Below are positions 17,313-26,223 of a stretch of 64,000 bases of DNA, piece after piece (position 1 is the stretch's first letter; every line of letters begins with the position of its first letter). A model generated the notes under the pieces. That model ran no database searches. It was given only the letters and a program-made list of their open reading frames with translations, and was not told the origin of the DNA. This stretch comes from Mycobacterium bourgelatii (lineage in GTDB: Bacteria; Actinomycetota; Actinomycetes; Mycobacteriales; Mycobacteriaceae). Both the position numbers and the translations under genes were made by a program. Where the stretch lies: NCBI RefSeq assembly GCF_010723575.1, contig NZ_BLKZ01000001.1, positions 806,001 through 870,000 on the forward strand. Direction: 5' to 3'.

Positions 17313-18580
17313 CGCTTGGTTCCGCGGGCCAATTCGTTGTGCCGTGCCATCATTGCGGCGGCCTTGCGGCGTAGTGCCGGATCCGGCTCGGGAAGCACCA
17401 CCGGACCGAACTCCCGGCTCGGCAGCGCCACCGTCGCGGTGGCCGGTGCGGTGACCTCGCCACGCTGGTTGGTCGCCCGGAATTCGACATCGACGACGCC
17501 GTTACCGTTTTCGACGCGTTTGCCGACCACCTCGCCGGTGATGAACTGGGTGTCGCCGATGTAGTTGAACTTGCGCATCTCGTCGTGTTGGCGCAGCAAC
17601 CAGCCGTCGTCACCCATCCAGTCGGTGAGGTAATGGGTCAGCCAGCATTCCCGCATGATGCCGTAGTCGTAAGCCATCGGGTTGCCGATCGACTGCGACC
17701 ACTCGTTCTCCCAGTGCAGCCGCTGCGCCACGTCGGGGATGCCGGCGGCATTCTTGATGTAGAACTTCGGCACCCGCTGGCGGTTCTTGTATCCGACTCG
17801 GGCACCGCCGATTCCGTATGGTCCGAAGCCGTATCCGCCGGCGTGGAAGCAGATCATGTCGGTCAGCGTCAGCGGGCCCTTGACCATGCGCGGAAGCTGC
17901 TCGCCGACCCGGACGTCCTCGTAGTAGCGCGGCTCGGCGCCCCGCGGACCCTCGGCCGCGTAGATCGCGTCGATCTCCGCGATCTGCTCGTCGGTATAGG
18001 TGGCCGGCTTGATGTCCATGTACTTGCCGCGCTCACGCGACTTTTTGCGTTCGGTGGCGATCAGGATCGTCCGTTCAATGGCCACGACCTCTGCGCGCTG
18101 GTTGATCCGCACCACGCGCCGGACCCGGATGACCGAGCGGCCGGCGAACTCACTGTTCTTTTCCTCGATCGACTCCAGACCACCGAACCCGTACAGTTCA
18201 TCACCCGGGCGCACCGGCTGGTACCACTCCGTGTGTTGGCCGGACACGAAGATGTGGATGCCGGAGAACAATCCCCGGGTGGCCTTGCGGATGTCCTCGG
18301 GAATCTTGTCGCCCAACATCTTTTTCGACAGCGCCGAGTGGATCATCGGCGGGGCGATGGGGCCGCCCCAGCGGGTTCGCGCTGCGTAACTGGGGTCGAC
18401 GAACAGTGGGTTGTCGTCGCCGTAGCCGATCGCAAACTGACGAATCGCGTCGACGCTCAATTGGCGGTGATGCTCGTCGATGCTGATCGGGGCGTCGAGG
18501 CCGAGTAGCAGCTTGGCACGTTCGATGTCCTCGTCCTTGATGGCGTGGTCGAAGTCCCGGGCTTCCTCGGTCTGTGTCAT
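17309..18580 (-). CDS. MaoC-like double hot-dog protein (acyl-CoA dehydratase)
   Basis: 423 residues made of two hot-dog halves. The first half has SVDAIRQFAIGYGDDNPLFVDPSYAARTRWGGPIAPPMI, typical of FAS1-like MaoC N-terminal domains. The second has DIKPATYTDEQIAEIDAIYAAE, then DMICFHAGGYGFGPYGIGG and a late VEFRATNQRGEVTAPATATVALP strand. Length fits a fused (R)-hydratase-like dimer in one chain. It probably hydrates or dehydrates a bulky enoyl-CoA. The gene starts one base after the P450 stop and its end overlaps the enoyl-CoA hydratase start. Confidence 0.86.
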   Translation of the reverse strand: MTQTEEARDFDHAIKDEDIERAKLLLGLDAPISIDEHHRQLSVDAIRQFAIGYGDDNPLFVDPSYAARTRWGGPIAPPMIHSALSKKMLGDKIPEDIRKATRGLFSGIHIFVSGQHTEWYQPVRPGDELYGFGGLESIEEKNSEFAGRSVIRVRRVVRINQRAEVVAIERTILIATERKKSRERGKYMDIKPATYTDEQIAEIDAIYAAEGPRGAEPRYYEDVRVGEQLPRMVKGPLTLTDMICFHAGGYGFGPYGIGGARVGYKNRQRVPKFYIKNAAGIPDVAQRLHWENEWSQSIGNPMAYDYGIMRECWLTHYLTDWMGDDGWLLRQHDEMRKFNYIGDTQFITGEVVGKRVENGNGVVDVEFRATNQRGEVTAPATATVALPSREFGPVVLPEPDPALRRKAAAMMARHNELARGTKR

Positions 18581-18581
18581 G

Positions 18582-19805
18582 TCAGTACATCCGTATCGGT
18601 AGTTCGGTCAGGCCTCGAAGCGACACCGTGGGCTTGTAGCGCAAGCTCTCTCGCGGTGCCGTCAATTCCCAGTTGGGGAAGCGTTCCAGCAGCGTGGCCA
18701 ACGCGGCACGGCCCTCCAGCCGCGCCAACTGATGGCCCAAGCAGTAGTGGATCCCGAACGCAAAAGCCAGGTGTTTGTTGGGCTTTCGGGTCAGGTCGAG
18801 CGCATCGGGGTTGTCGAACACCGCCTCATCCCGGTTGGCCGAAACGATCGAGCCGACCACCTGTGAACCGCGGGGGATCGGGACCCCGCGGATCTCCAGA
18901 TCCTCCGTCGCCAGCCGGGTGGCGCCGTCGGCGACCGGGGAGGTGAACCGCAGCAGTTCCTCCAGCCCGGTGGTCTCCAACAATTCTGGCTGCTCACGCA
19001 GCAAAGCTTGTTGGTCGGGATGCTCGATCAGGGCCAGCACGCTGCTGCCGATCAGGTTGGCGGTGGTGTCATGTCCCGCCAGCAGCAGTAGGAAGACCAT
19101 GGCGATGGTCTCCTTGTGACTGAGCCGGTCGCCGCCCTCGTTGGCGCGCACGAGTTCTGAGATCAGTCCATCGTCCGGGCGCAGGCGGCGTTCTTCGACC
19201 AGTGCCTCGAAGAGCTTGACGAGTTTTCGTGCGGTGGCGAATCCGCGCAACGTGTTGGACTCCGAACTGACCTTCTCGACCAGCATTTGGAACCGGTCGC
19301 GGTCCTCGTCGGCGACCCCGAGCATGCTGGCGATAACGGCAAGAGGCAACTTGACCGCGAACTCGTGGACCAGGTCCACATCCCGCTTGGCCTTGACTTC
19401 GTCGGCGAGCCGGTCGGCGATCGCGGCGATCTCGGGCGTCATCGCGCGGACAAACCTGGGGGTGAAAGCCTTGTGCACCAACGTGCGTAGCCGTTTGTGA
19501 TCCGGATCGTCCTTGAACACCATGGTCTGCGTCAGCATCCGGATGGTGGGCGGCAGCAGCCAGATGAACTTGCCGACCGAGGTGTACTTGACGACATCGG
19601 TCGAGAACCGCTCATCGCTGTGGATCGTTACGACATCGTCGTACCGGGCCAGCAGGTATCCACCTTTGCCATGCAACAGCAGCGAAGCCGTCGCCCAGGA
19701 CACCGGGGCGTGTGCCCTCAGGTACGCAAGCCGGGCGAACGGGTCGTCGAGCATCTCGCGACTGTCCAACGCGGTTTTCGGCATGGCCGCAATGACTTTT
19801 GACAT
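18582..19805 (-). CDS. Cytochrome P450, first gene of the minus-strand operon
   Basis: 407 residues. I-helix LLLLAGHDTTANLIG near residue 242, K-helix EELLRF near 280, heme loop FAFGIHYCLGHQLARLE with the cysteine at about residue 355. Full length for a soluble mycobacterial P450. It shares a 71-base divergent control region (19806-19876) with the plus-strand enoyl-CoA hydratase. The downstream MaoC gene begins one base after its stop. Likely the oxygenation step that makes the operon's substrate or opens it to CoA activation. Confidence 0.93.
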   Translation of the reverse strand: MSKVIAAMPKTALDSREMLDDPFARLAYLRAHAPVSWATASLLLHGKGGYLLARYDDVVTIHSDERFSTDVVKYTSVGKFIWLLPPTIRMLTQTMVFKDDPDHKRLRTLVHKAFTPRFVRAMTPEIAAIADRLADEVKAKRDVDLVHEFAVKLPLAVIASMLGVADEDRDRFQMLVEKVSSESNTLRGFATARKLVKLFEALVEERRLRPDDGLISELVRANEGGDRLSHKETIAMVFLLLLAGHDTTANLIGSSVLALIEHPDQQALLREQPELLETTGLEELLRFTSPVADGATRLATEDLEIRGVPIPRGSQVVGSIVSANRDEAVFDNPDALDLTRKPNKHLAFAFGIHYCLGHQLARLEGRAALATLLERFPNWELTAPRESLRYKPTVSLRGLTELPIRMY

Positions 19806-19855
19806 GGTTGCTCGGCTGCCTATTTCGACTTCCTCGTGTCTGTGGCTCGGCTCCG

Positions 19856-19870
19856 TTTATTAGTACACTG
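19856..19870. promoter_or_regulatory. Cluster motif, site A (divergent P450 / enoyl-CoA hydratase region)
   Basis: The reverse strand reads CAGTGTACTAATAAA, which matches the motif seen more perfectly at 22158, 23787 and 31205 in about 11 of 15 positions. It lies between the divergent starts of the P450 (19805) and the enoyl-CoA hydratase (19877), so one regulator could control both transcripts. Confidence 0.45.
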
Positions 19871-19876
19871 ATTTCT

Positions 19877-20677
19877 ATGATTTCCGCTACCCCAGACACG
19901 CTTGAGGCCATCGAGTTCGATGTCGAGGAGCACGTCGCCACCATTACGTTGGCCCGCCCGGACGCGATGAATGCGATCAACGCCCGGATGGCCCACGAGC
20001 TCGCCTGGGCATGGCAAACCGTGCGAGACACCGACGACATCCATGTCGCCGTCGTACGGGCCGCCGGTGATCGCGCCTTCTGTACCGGAGTCGACGTCAA
20101 AGGGGATGGCAACTGGTTCTTCCGGACCAATATTTGGAACACATTCGACCCGGGCACCGTGGTGGCCCCGAAGATCGTGCACCGGTGTTGGAAGCCCGTG
20201 GTCACGGCGGTACACGGGTATGCGGCCGGGGGTGCTCAGTATCTGCTCAACGAGTCCGACATCATCATCTGTTCGCGGGACGCCGCCTTCTTCGACCCGC
20301 ACGCCAACGCCTCGATCGTCTCGGCGCTGGAACCCATCGGCATGCTGCACCGCGGAATACCCCTCGGCGAGGTGCTGCGCTGGGCTCTGATGGGCACCGA
20401 GGAACGGATCTCGGCCGACACCGCGCTGCGGATCGGGTTGGTGTCAGAAGTCGTCAGCCGCGAAGAACTGTGGCCGCGGGCGCACGAGATCGCGAGTTCG
20501 ATCGCCGCGCGCAATCCCAAGGCGATCCAGGGCACCATCCGCGCGATATGGGAATCTCTTGACATGACGCGGTCGGCCGCACTGCAGAACGGCATGGCCT
20601 ACACCCATATCGGTAATCCGCCACTGGCCGAGCGGCGGGCGGCTCCCCGGCGTAACGGACCCGCTTCCTACCGGTGA
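19877..20677 (+). CDS. Enoyl-CoA hydratase/isomerase family protein
   Basis: 266 residues from ATG 19877; earlier in-frame codons would run into the divergent promoter. Crotonase fold: ITLARPDAMNAINARMAHELAW, then GDRAFCTGVDVKGDGNWFF at the oxyanion hole and AVHGYAAGGAQYLLNESDIIIC. The second glutamate position of classical hydratases is replaced by ASIVSALEPIGMLHRGIP, so the exact reaction is open. It heads a plus-strand unit with the double GntR regulator starting four bases after its stop. Confidence 0.9.
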   Translation: MISATPDTLEAIEFDVEEHVATITLARPDAMNAINARMAHELAWAWQTVRDTDDIHVAVVRAAGDRAFCTGVDVKGDGNWFFRTNIWNTFDPGTVVAPKIVHRCWKPVVTAVHGYAAGGAQYLLNESDIIICSRDAAFFDPHANASIVSALEPIGMLHRGIPLGEVLRWALMGTEERISADTALRIGLVSEVVSREELWPRAHEIASSIAARNPKAIQGTIRAIWESLDMTRSAALQNGMAYTHIGNPPLAERRAAPRRNGPASYR

Positions 20678-20681
20678 CCGG

Positions 20682-22115
20682 GTGAATCCACAGCTGATCG
20701 CGCCGCGCGTCGATTCGCGTCGCGCCAAACTCGCCGGGCGCGCCGCTGAGCAGATCGTCGCCGACGTGATCGAGCTGGGTTGGCCGGTGGGCCAGGTGCT
20801 GGGTTCTGAGGCCGAACTGTTGGAACGCTACGGGGTCAGCCGGGCGGTGCTGCGCGAGGCGATCCGGCTGGTCGAACACCAGCGTGTGGCGCGGATGCGA
20901 CGCGGCACCGGCGGCGGCCTGGTCATCGACGCGCCGGATATCGATGCGGTAATCGGGCCGGCCATCATCTACCTGCTGCGCATCGGCGCCACCCTCGACG
21001 AGGTCGCCGACACTCGAATTCTGTTGGAGGAGTTGGCGGCCGAGATCGCTTCGCAGCGGGTCAAAGAATCCGACATCGCCGGGATCCGCCGTACCATCGA
21101 GCGGGAATCGTCCGGAAACATCTCCAACTACCGGCTGCTGCATTCCCAAGTGGCAACGCTGACCGGCAACCCGGTGCTCGAACTGTTCGTCGAAACGTTC
21201 GCCCGATTGACCAACTTCTACTTCGATGACACCGCCGCCCTGCCGAAGGATATCGACCAGGAGATCGCGCGAGCCCACGCAGGCATCGCTAAAGCGATCC
21301 TGAGCAACAACCCGGGCCTGGCCCGCGATCGGATGCAGCGCCACCTGCGTGCCGAGGCTGACTTCATCCGGGCGCATCCGGCCGCATCGCAACGGCTCGA
21401 CCCGGCGGTAGCGCTGTCGGGAACGCTCGGCGACAAGCGGGGCGAGGCCCTGGCCCGCCAGTTGTGCACCCACATCGTCAGCTCCGGCGCCACCCCGGGG
21501 AGCTTCATCGGCTCCGAGGCGACGTTGATGGGCGAGCATCGCGCCAGCCGGGCCGTGGTGCGCGAGGCGATCCGGATTCTGGAGTACCACCAGATCGCGT
21601 TGACCCGCCGCGGGCCCGGGGGAGGCCTGTTCGTCGCCGAACCGGACATCTCCGCGCTGACCGACATCATCACGATTTATCTGCGGCGTCGCGGGGTGCG
21701 CTTGCGCGACATCGCCGACCTTCGCATCGGTTTGGAGTTGGCGGTGGTCGAGCGGGCCGCGGCAGCGTTGCGCGCCCGTCCAGAAGATGCTGAATTGCTC
21801 GAGCGGTCACTGCGCCGCGAGTCCGAGCATGGCCTCGCTCTGGCCTTCGACCACGGCGAGGATTTCCACTCGGCGCTAGCCGCCATCACCGGCAACCGGG
21901 TCCTGCAATTGGCGCACCGCGTCACCATGCGGTTGGGCTGGCAGTTCTTCTCGCAGCTGGCCGCCAGCGACCCGGCGGTGGGTGCGATGTCCAGGCCGTC
22001 GAAGATCGAGCCGGCTCACCAAGGCGTCATCGACGCACTGGTCACCGGGGACACCGAATTGGCCGTGATGCGAATGCGTACGCACATGACCGAGACCTCG
22101 GCACCCAAGCACTGA
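20682..22115 (+). CDS. Fused tandem GntR/FadR-type regulator (two wHTH-FCD units in one chain)
   Basis: 477 residues from a GTG four bases behind the enoyl-CoA hydratase. The chain contains two complete GntR units. Unit 1: EAELLERYGVSRAVLREAIR with wing RRGTGGGLVIDAPD, then an FCD helical domain to about residue 225. Unit 2: EATLMGEHRASRAVVREAIR with wing RRGPGGGLFVAEPD (about residue 275 on), then a second FCD domain to the end. Normal GntR proteins are half this length and dimerise, so this is a covalent pseudo-dimer. It probably senses an acyl-CoA or acid of the pathway and controls the flanking genes. Confidence 0.9.
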   Translation: MNPQLIAPRVDSRRAKLAGRAAEQIVADVIELGWPVGQVLGSEAELLERYGVSRAVLREAIRLVEHQRVARMRRGTGGGLVIDAPDIDAVIGPAIIYLLRIGATLDEVADTRILLEELAAEIASQRVKESDIAGIRRTIERESSGNISNYRLLHSQVATLTGNPVLELFVETFARLTNFYFDDTAALPKDIDQEIARAHAGIAKAILSNNPGLARDRMQRHLRAEADFIRAHPAASQRLDPAVALSGTLGDKRGEALARQLCTHIVSSGATPGSFIGSEATLMGEHRASRAVVREAIRILEYHQIALTRRGPGGGLFVAEPDISALTDIITIYLRRRGVRLRDIADLRIGLELAVVERAAAALRARPEDAELLERSLRRESEHGLALAFDHGEDFHSALAAITGNRVLQLAHRVTMRLGWQFFSQLAASDPAVGAMSRPSKIEPAHQGVIDALVTGDTELAVMRMRTHMTETSAPKH

Positions 22116-22157
22116 CCGGGCGGTCACCGCGTGCGCCCTTTCCGCTACCTGAGAGTT

Positions 22158-22184
22158 CAGGATACTGTTCTATCTAATAGAGCA
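22158..22184. promoter_or_regulatory. Cluster motif site B with an adjoining inverted repeat
   Basis: CAGGATACTG (22158-22167) is shared exactly with site D at 31211-31220 (reverse strand). Overlapping it is an imperfect inverted repeat TGTTCTAT-CTA-ATAGAGCA (22166-22184; 7 of 8 pairs). The block ends three bases before the GGGAGG ribosome site of the acyl-CoA synthetase at 22197, a position suited to repression. Confidence 0.55.
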
Positions 22185-22196
22185 CCGGGAGGTGGG

Positions 22197-23765
22197 ATGC
22201 GACATCCGTGGGACCGACGCCTTGGCGTGTGGTGGATCGCAGAGGATCACCCCGAGGCGCCGGCCATCGTCGCCTCGCCCAGCGGTCGCACACTGACCTT
22301 CGGCGAACTGGCCGCCGCCGCGCATCAGGTGGCAAACGCACTGCGCGCAAACGGACTTGGCGATGAGGCGGTGGTGGCTTACGCGCTGCCCAATGATGTT
22401 GACGCGCTCATCTGGCAGCTGGCCACCAACGAGATCGGACTGCGTTATCTCACCCTGAACACCGCCCTCTCGGCGGCCGAGTTCGCCTCGATCCTCGATC
22501 ACTCCGGCGCCGCCGTCCTGGTCACCCATGCCGCCTACCTGGACCGGTTCGCCGCGGTCCCCGACAACATCCGGCTCCGCATTGTCGTCGGCGACGACGC
22601 GGAAGTGCCGGCCGGCTTCATTGCGGAGCGCGATCTGTTGGTCGGGCATCCGACGACGGCGCCCGCCGGGCGCAAGCAGGGGGACGCCATCCGTTACTCC
22701 TCGGGCACCACCGGCAAACCCAAAGGCATCGTGCGGCCTCTCGATGGCCGCGATCCGTCCGTTGCGGCAAATTCGATGTCAATCTTCGGCCGCGCCTTCG
22801 ACTTTCGGCCCTTCGAGGGCGCGCACCTAGTGTCGACTGCCATGTACCACGCCGGATGCCAGAGCTTCTATCTCGGCGCTCTCAATGTCGGTCAGCCGCT
22901 GGCGATCCTGGGCCGGTTCGATCCCGAGCAGACGCTGGCCGCCATCGAACGGCACGCGGTGAGCACCGCCTACATGGTGCCCACCCAGTTCGTCCGCATG
23001 CTCAAGCTGCCCGCCGACGTCCGCGACAAGTACGACCTGAGCAGCCTGCATTCGGTGGTTCATTCCGCTGCCCCGTGCCCGCTGCAGGTCAAGAAGGACA
23101 TGATGGCCTGGTGGGGGCCGGTCATCTGGGAAACCTACGGGGGTACCGAGGGGGCCGCCACCATCGCCAAGCCGTACCGCTGGCTGCAGAAGCCAGGGAC
23201 CGTCGGTCGGCCGGTGCGCGGAATGCGCGTCAAAATCCTCGATGACGAAGGGAATCCGTTGCCGCCCAACGCGGTCGGCAACGTGTACCTGGAACGACTG
23301 GACGGCGCCCGGTTCGAATACCGCAATGACGCCGAACTCACGGCCTCGGTACACCGCGGCGCCGCCTTCACCCTCGGCGACCTCGGCTACCTCGACGAGG
23401 ATGGTTACCTGTTCATCTGCGACCGCGCCAAGGACATGATCATCAGCGGCGGGGTGAACATCTATCCCGCCGAGGTCGAGGGCGTGCTCAGCGCGCACCC
23501 CTTGGTCGCCGACGCCGCCGTCATCGGAATTCCGGACCCGGAATGGGGCGAGCAGGTCAAGGCGGTGGTCGAGTTGGTCGGCGACGCCGAACCATCGGCG
23601 GGGTTGGCCGACGACATCATCGCCCATTGCCGCGCACACCTGGCCGGTTTCAAGTGCCCACGCTCGGTGGAGTTCCAATCCGCCCTGCCCCGAACCGAAT
23701 CCGGCAAACTGCTCAAGCGCGAGATTCGCGACGTCTACTGGGCCGACGCCGGTCGTCGGGTCTAG
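22197..23765 (+). CDS. Acyl-CoA synthetase (AMP-binding, ANL family)
   Basis: 522 residues from the ATG at 22197, placed by GGGAGG at 22187-22192; the frame is open 66 bases upstream but that would include the operator. ANL motifs: A3 YSSGTTGKPKGIVRP, A5 WETYGGTEGA, A7 FTLGDLGYLDEDGYLFICDRAKDMIISGGVNIYPAEVE, and the catalytic-lysine motif PRTESGKLLKREI. Resembles mycobacterial FadD-type ligases for steroid or branched acids. It follows the double GntR gene by 81 bases with its own control region. Confidence 0.92.
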   Translation: MRHPWDRRLGVWWIAEDHPEAPAIVASPSGRTLTFGELAAAAHQVANALRANGLGDEAVVAYALPNDVDALIWQLATNEIGLRYLTLNTALSAAEFASILDHSGAAVLVTHAAYLDRFAAVPDNIRLRIVVGDDAEVPAGFIAERDLLVGHPTTAPAGRKQGDAIRYSSGTTGKPKGIVRPLDGRDPSVAANSMSIFGRAFDFRPFEGAHLVSTAMYHAGCQSFYLGALNVGQPLAILGRFDPEQTLAAIERHAVSTAYMVPTQFVRMLKLPADVRDKYDLSSLHSVVHSAAPCPLQVKKDMMAWWGPVIWETYGGTEGAATIAKPYRWLQKPGTVGRPVRGMRVKILDDEGNPLPPNAVGNVYLERLDGARFEYRNDAELTASVHRGAAFTLGDLGYLDEDGYLFICDRAKDMIISGGVNIYPAEVEGVLSAHPLVADAAVIGIPDPEWGEQVKAVVELVGDAEPSAGLADDIIAHCRAHLAGFKCPRSVEFQSALPRTESGKLLKREIRDVYWADAGRRV

Positions 23766-23786
23766 CAAGTTGAAGGTGAGTAACTA

Positions 23787-23803
23787 CTAAATGAGTATCC
23801 TTT
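23787..23803. promoter_or_regulatory. Cluster motif, site C
   Basis: The reverse strand reads AAAGGATACTCATTTAG, which agrees with site D (CAGGATACTGATTAAG) at 12 of 14 core positions. It lies 18 bases before the start of the gene at 23821, over the probable promoter (TAGGTT at 23805-23810 could be a -10 element). Confidence 0.55.
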
Positions 23804-23820
23804 TAGGTTAGGATCGCGTG

Positions 23821-24981
23821 ATGGCGCAGGTGCGCACTCCGGACAGGGCGGACGGGAGAACCGAACCGATCACCGCCGCAACTCCGTTCCTGCCGGCCGA
23901 CGACGACTTCCACACACCGCCGGATGACAACCCGTTCTGGACCGAGACGACGTGGTGGTCATTCAACGTCCCGGACCGCAAGTTAGGCGGGTGGTTGCAC
24001 GCCGCGTTCCACACCAACCGCGGCACCGTGACCTGGCGGGTCTACGTTTGGGACCCGAGCGGTGCGACACCGGAGCAGTTGCCTTACTGCAAGGTGGTTT
24101 CCGACGTCCCGGTCACCGATCCCACTCCGGATCTGCGTGACATCACCATCCCCGGCGGCGGCTTCAGTGTCCGGATGCTGCGGCCACTGCGTGACTACCG
24201 CATCGAATTCAACGATGCCGAAGCGGATTTCGCCGTCCGGCTGACCTACCAAGGCGTACATGAGCCACGCCGCTTCACTCCGGGCGAGCCGCCGTTCATG
24301 GAGCACACCCACCTCGACCAACTCGGTCATGTCACCGGCGAGTTGGTGTTGTCCGGACAGTCGGTTCCGATCGACTGCTATTCCATCCGGGATCGATCGT
24401 GGGCGCCACGGGGCGGGCCCCCGGCGCCGCCGCGCGAAAAGACCTCGGGCCAAACGACCGACGAGTCGACCCGGGTGCGGCATCCCGGCGGCCCGCGCTG
24501 GCGCGAGATCGAACGGGAACGTGGGCGCGGGCGAATCCAGTACATCTTCGGCCATGCCGGCGCGGACACCGGGTTCCTTGCCTTCGTCCGGGTGGCCGAC
24601 GGCAACGCCGAGGGCTTCGCGCCCCTGAACCACGGGTGGCTGCTGCGCGACGGACGGTTCGAACTGCTGGACAAATCCGCCAGCCGGATGAAGAACTACC
24701 GGGACCCGGTCACCGGCTGGGGCTCCCACATGGACGTGCAGCTGCGAGATGTCACCGGACGGGCGATGGTCGCCGAAGGCATGGCGGTGAGCCACATCTG
24801 TGAGCGTGGCGGCGGCAGCACCGCGCTGATGTGCTGGGACATCGACGGCAAGGTGGGTTGGGGCGAGGACCAAGACATCTGGCATCCAAAACATTTCGCT
24901 CGCATGCATGCCGCTCTGGCGGAGCAAGCACCGCCCGCACCGCAAGTGTCACAGGTGCCGCAAGCGCCGGATCACCACTAG
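23821..24981 (+). CDS. Conserved protein of unknown function in the catabolic cluster
   Basis: 386-387 residues (GTG 23818 or ATG 23821). No catalytic motif I recognise. Predicted mostly strands: repeated Trp/Tyr-rich segments (NPFWTETTWWSFNVPDRKLGGWL, TVTWRVYVWDP), a central CYSIRDRSWAPRGG and GRIQYIFGHAGADTGFLAFVRV, then a terminal WDIDGKVGWGEDQDIW. The layout recalls the two-domain lipocalin-like AttH/DUF7064-DUF7065 type proteins often found beside acyl-CoA genes in actinobacteria; this is a guess from composition. A Pro/Gln-rich tail ends the protein. It has its own cluster motif upstream and is followed 16 bases later by a CoA transferase. Confidence 0.75.
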   Translation: MAQVRTPDRADGRTEPITAATPFLPADDDFHTPPDDNPFWTETTWWSFNVPDRKLGGWLHAAFHTNRGTVTWRVYVWDPSGATPEQLPYCKVVSDVPVTDPTPDLRDITIPGGGFSVRMLRPLRDYRIEFNDAEADFAVRLTYQGVHEPRRFTPGEPPFMEHTHLDQLGHVTGELVLSGQSVPIDCYSIRDRSWAPRGGPPAPPREKTSGQTTDESTRVRHPGGPRWREIERERGRGRIQYIFGHAGADTGFLAFVRVADGNAEGFAPLNHGWLLRDGRFELLDKSASRMKNYRDPVTGWGSHMDVQLRDVTGRAMVAEGMAVSHICERGGGSTALMCWDIDGKVGWGEDQDIWHPKHFARMHAALAEQAPPAPQVSQVPQAPDHH

Positions 24982-24997
24982 CCGACGGACCGAGGAG

Positions 24998-26212
24998 ATG
25001 GGTGTGACCGGACCATTCGAGGGCGTGCGTGTCGTCGAGGTGGCGTCGTGGACATTCGTCCCGGCGGCAGGCGCCATCATGGCCGATCTCGGTGCGGAGG
25101 TGATCAAGGTCGAACCCCCGGCCGGCGACCCTCAGCGTGCCTTGCTCAACGCGATCAATGCCGACAAGTCCCTGCCCGACCCCTTTGTGCAAGTACCCAA
25201 TCGGGGCAAGCGCAGCATCACGCTGGACCTGTCGCACGAGGCCGGTCTGACCACGTTGCGCCGCTTGGTCGCATCCGCCGATGTGTTTCTCACCAGCTAT
25301 TTGCCCAAGGTGCGGTCCAAGCTGGGCATCGAGGCCGAGGACCTGCGCGCCGAAAACGAGCGCTTGATCTATGTCCGCGGATCCGGTTGGGGCAGTGCGG
25401 GTCCGATGGCAGACGCGGGTGGATTCGATGCCGCCGCCGCATGGTCCGCGGCAGGCATTCAGCACAAGTTGACCGCGCCCCGCGCTGCCGCACCCGCCGC
25501 GCAACCCGCGGCGTTCTTCGACCTGCAGGGTTCGAGTGCAATAGCGGGCGCCGTTGCCATGGCGCTGTTCCGGCGCGAACGCACCGGCGTCGGCGGCGTG
25601 GTCGATGTCTCGCTGTTGAACACCGGCATGTGGACCATGAGCCCCGATCTGGCCGCCAGCGCAGCGGGTATCGGCGAGTTACCTCGCACCGACCGACTGG
25701 CGGCCCCCAATCCGATCGTCAACAGTTACCGAACGTCCGACGACCGCTGGCTCAATCTGGTGTGCCTGCAGTCGGACCGGTTCTGGTCCGAGCTGTGTGT
25801 ACTCGTCGGCCGACCCGACTTGGCTGACGACCCACGGTTCGGCGATGCGGTCGCCCGCTACGTCAACCGCGCGGCCTGCATCGCCGAACTGGACACCACG
25901 TTCGCCGGCCGCCCCCTCGCGGAATGGCGCGAGGTGCTGGCCGGATTTTCCGGAGTATGGTCTGCCGCCGCAACGTTCGAGGAGGTCTGCGACAACCCCC
26001 AGGTCGCCAGCAATGGATACCTGCCCACCGTCACCGGTCTCGACGGAAACACCTTCCGCCTGGTCGCCCCGCCGTATCAGTTCGATGGGAAGCCGACGAC
26101 ACCGGCCGGACCCGCACCCGAACTCGGGCAGCACACCGAGGAGATCCTGTTGGAGAGCGGGCTGGAGTGGGACGAGATCACCAGCATGCGAGACGACGGA
26201 GTCCTGGGCTGA
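24998..26212 (+). CDS. CoA transferase, CaiB/BaiF family (class III)
   Basis: 404 residues. The N-terminus GPFEGVRVVEVASWTFVPAAGAIMADLGAEVIKVEPP is the family signature for CoA binding. RGKRSITLDLSHEAG and LIYVRGSGWGSAGPMADAGGFDAAAAWSAAG follow; the Asp of GGFDAA is at the usual catalytic Asp position. It moves CoA between acids without ATP. Start at ATG 24998 or GTG 25004; the latter is better spaced from GAGGAG. It stops 11 bases before the convergent FadR-type gene. Confidence 0.92.
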   Translation: MGVTGPFEGVRVVEVASWTFVPAAGAIMADLGAEVIKVEPPAGDPQRALLNAINADKSLPDPFVQVPNRGKRSITLDLSHEAGLTTLRRLVASADVFLTSYLPKVRSKLGIEAEDLRAENERLIYVRGSGWGSAGPMADAGGFDAAAAWSAAGIQHKLTAPRAAAPAAQPAAFFDLQGSSAIAGAVAMALFRRERTGVGGVVDVSLLNTGMWTMSPDLAASAAGIGELPRTDRLAAPNPIVNSYRTSDDRWLNLVCLQSDRFWSELCVLVGRPDLADDPRFGDAVARYVNRAACIAELDTTFAGRPLAEWREVLAGFSGVWSAAATFEEVCDNPQVASNGYLPTVTGLDGNTFRLVAPPYQFDGKPTTPAGPAPELGQHTEEILLESGLEWDEITSMRDDGVLG

Positions 26213-26223
26213 TGTCAGCCTGG

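Noticed and set aside
24998..26212. CoA transferase as a racemase (Mcr-type)
   Set aside because: The family shares the fold, but the characteristic racemase His/Asp arrangement was not evident; the general CaiB/BaiF call is safer.
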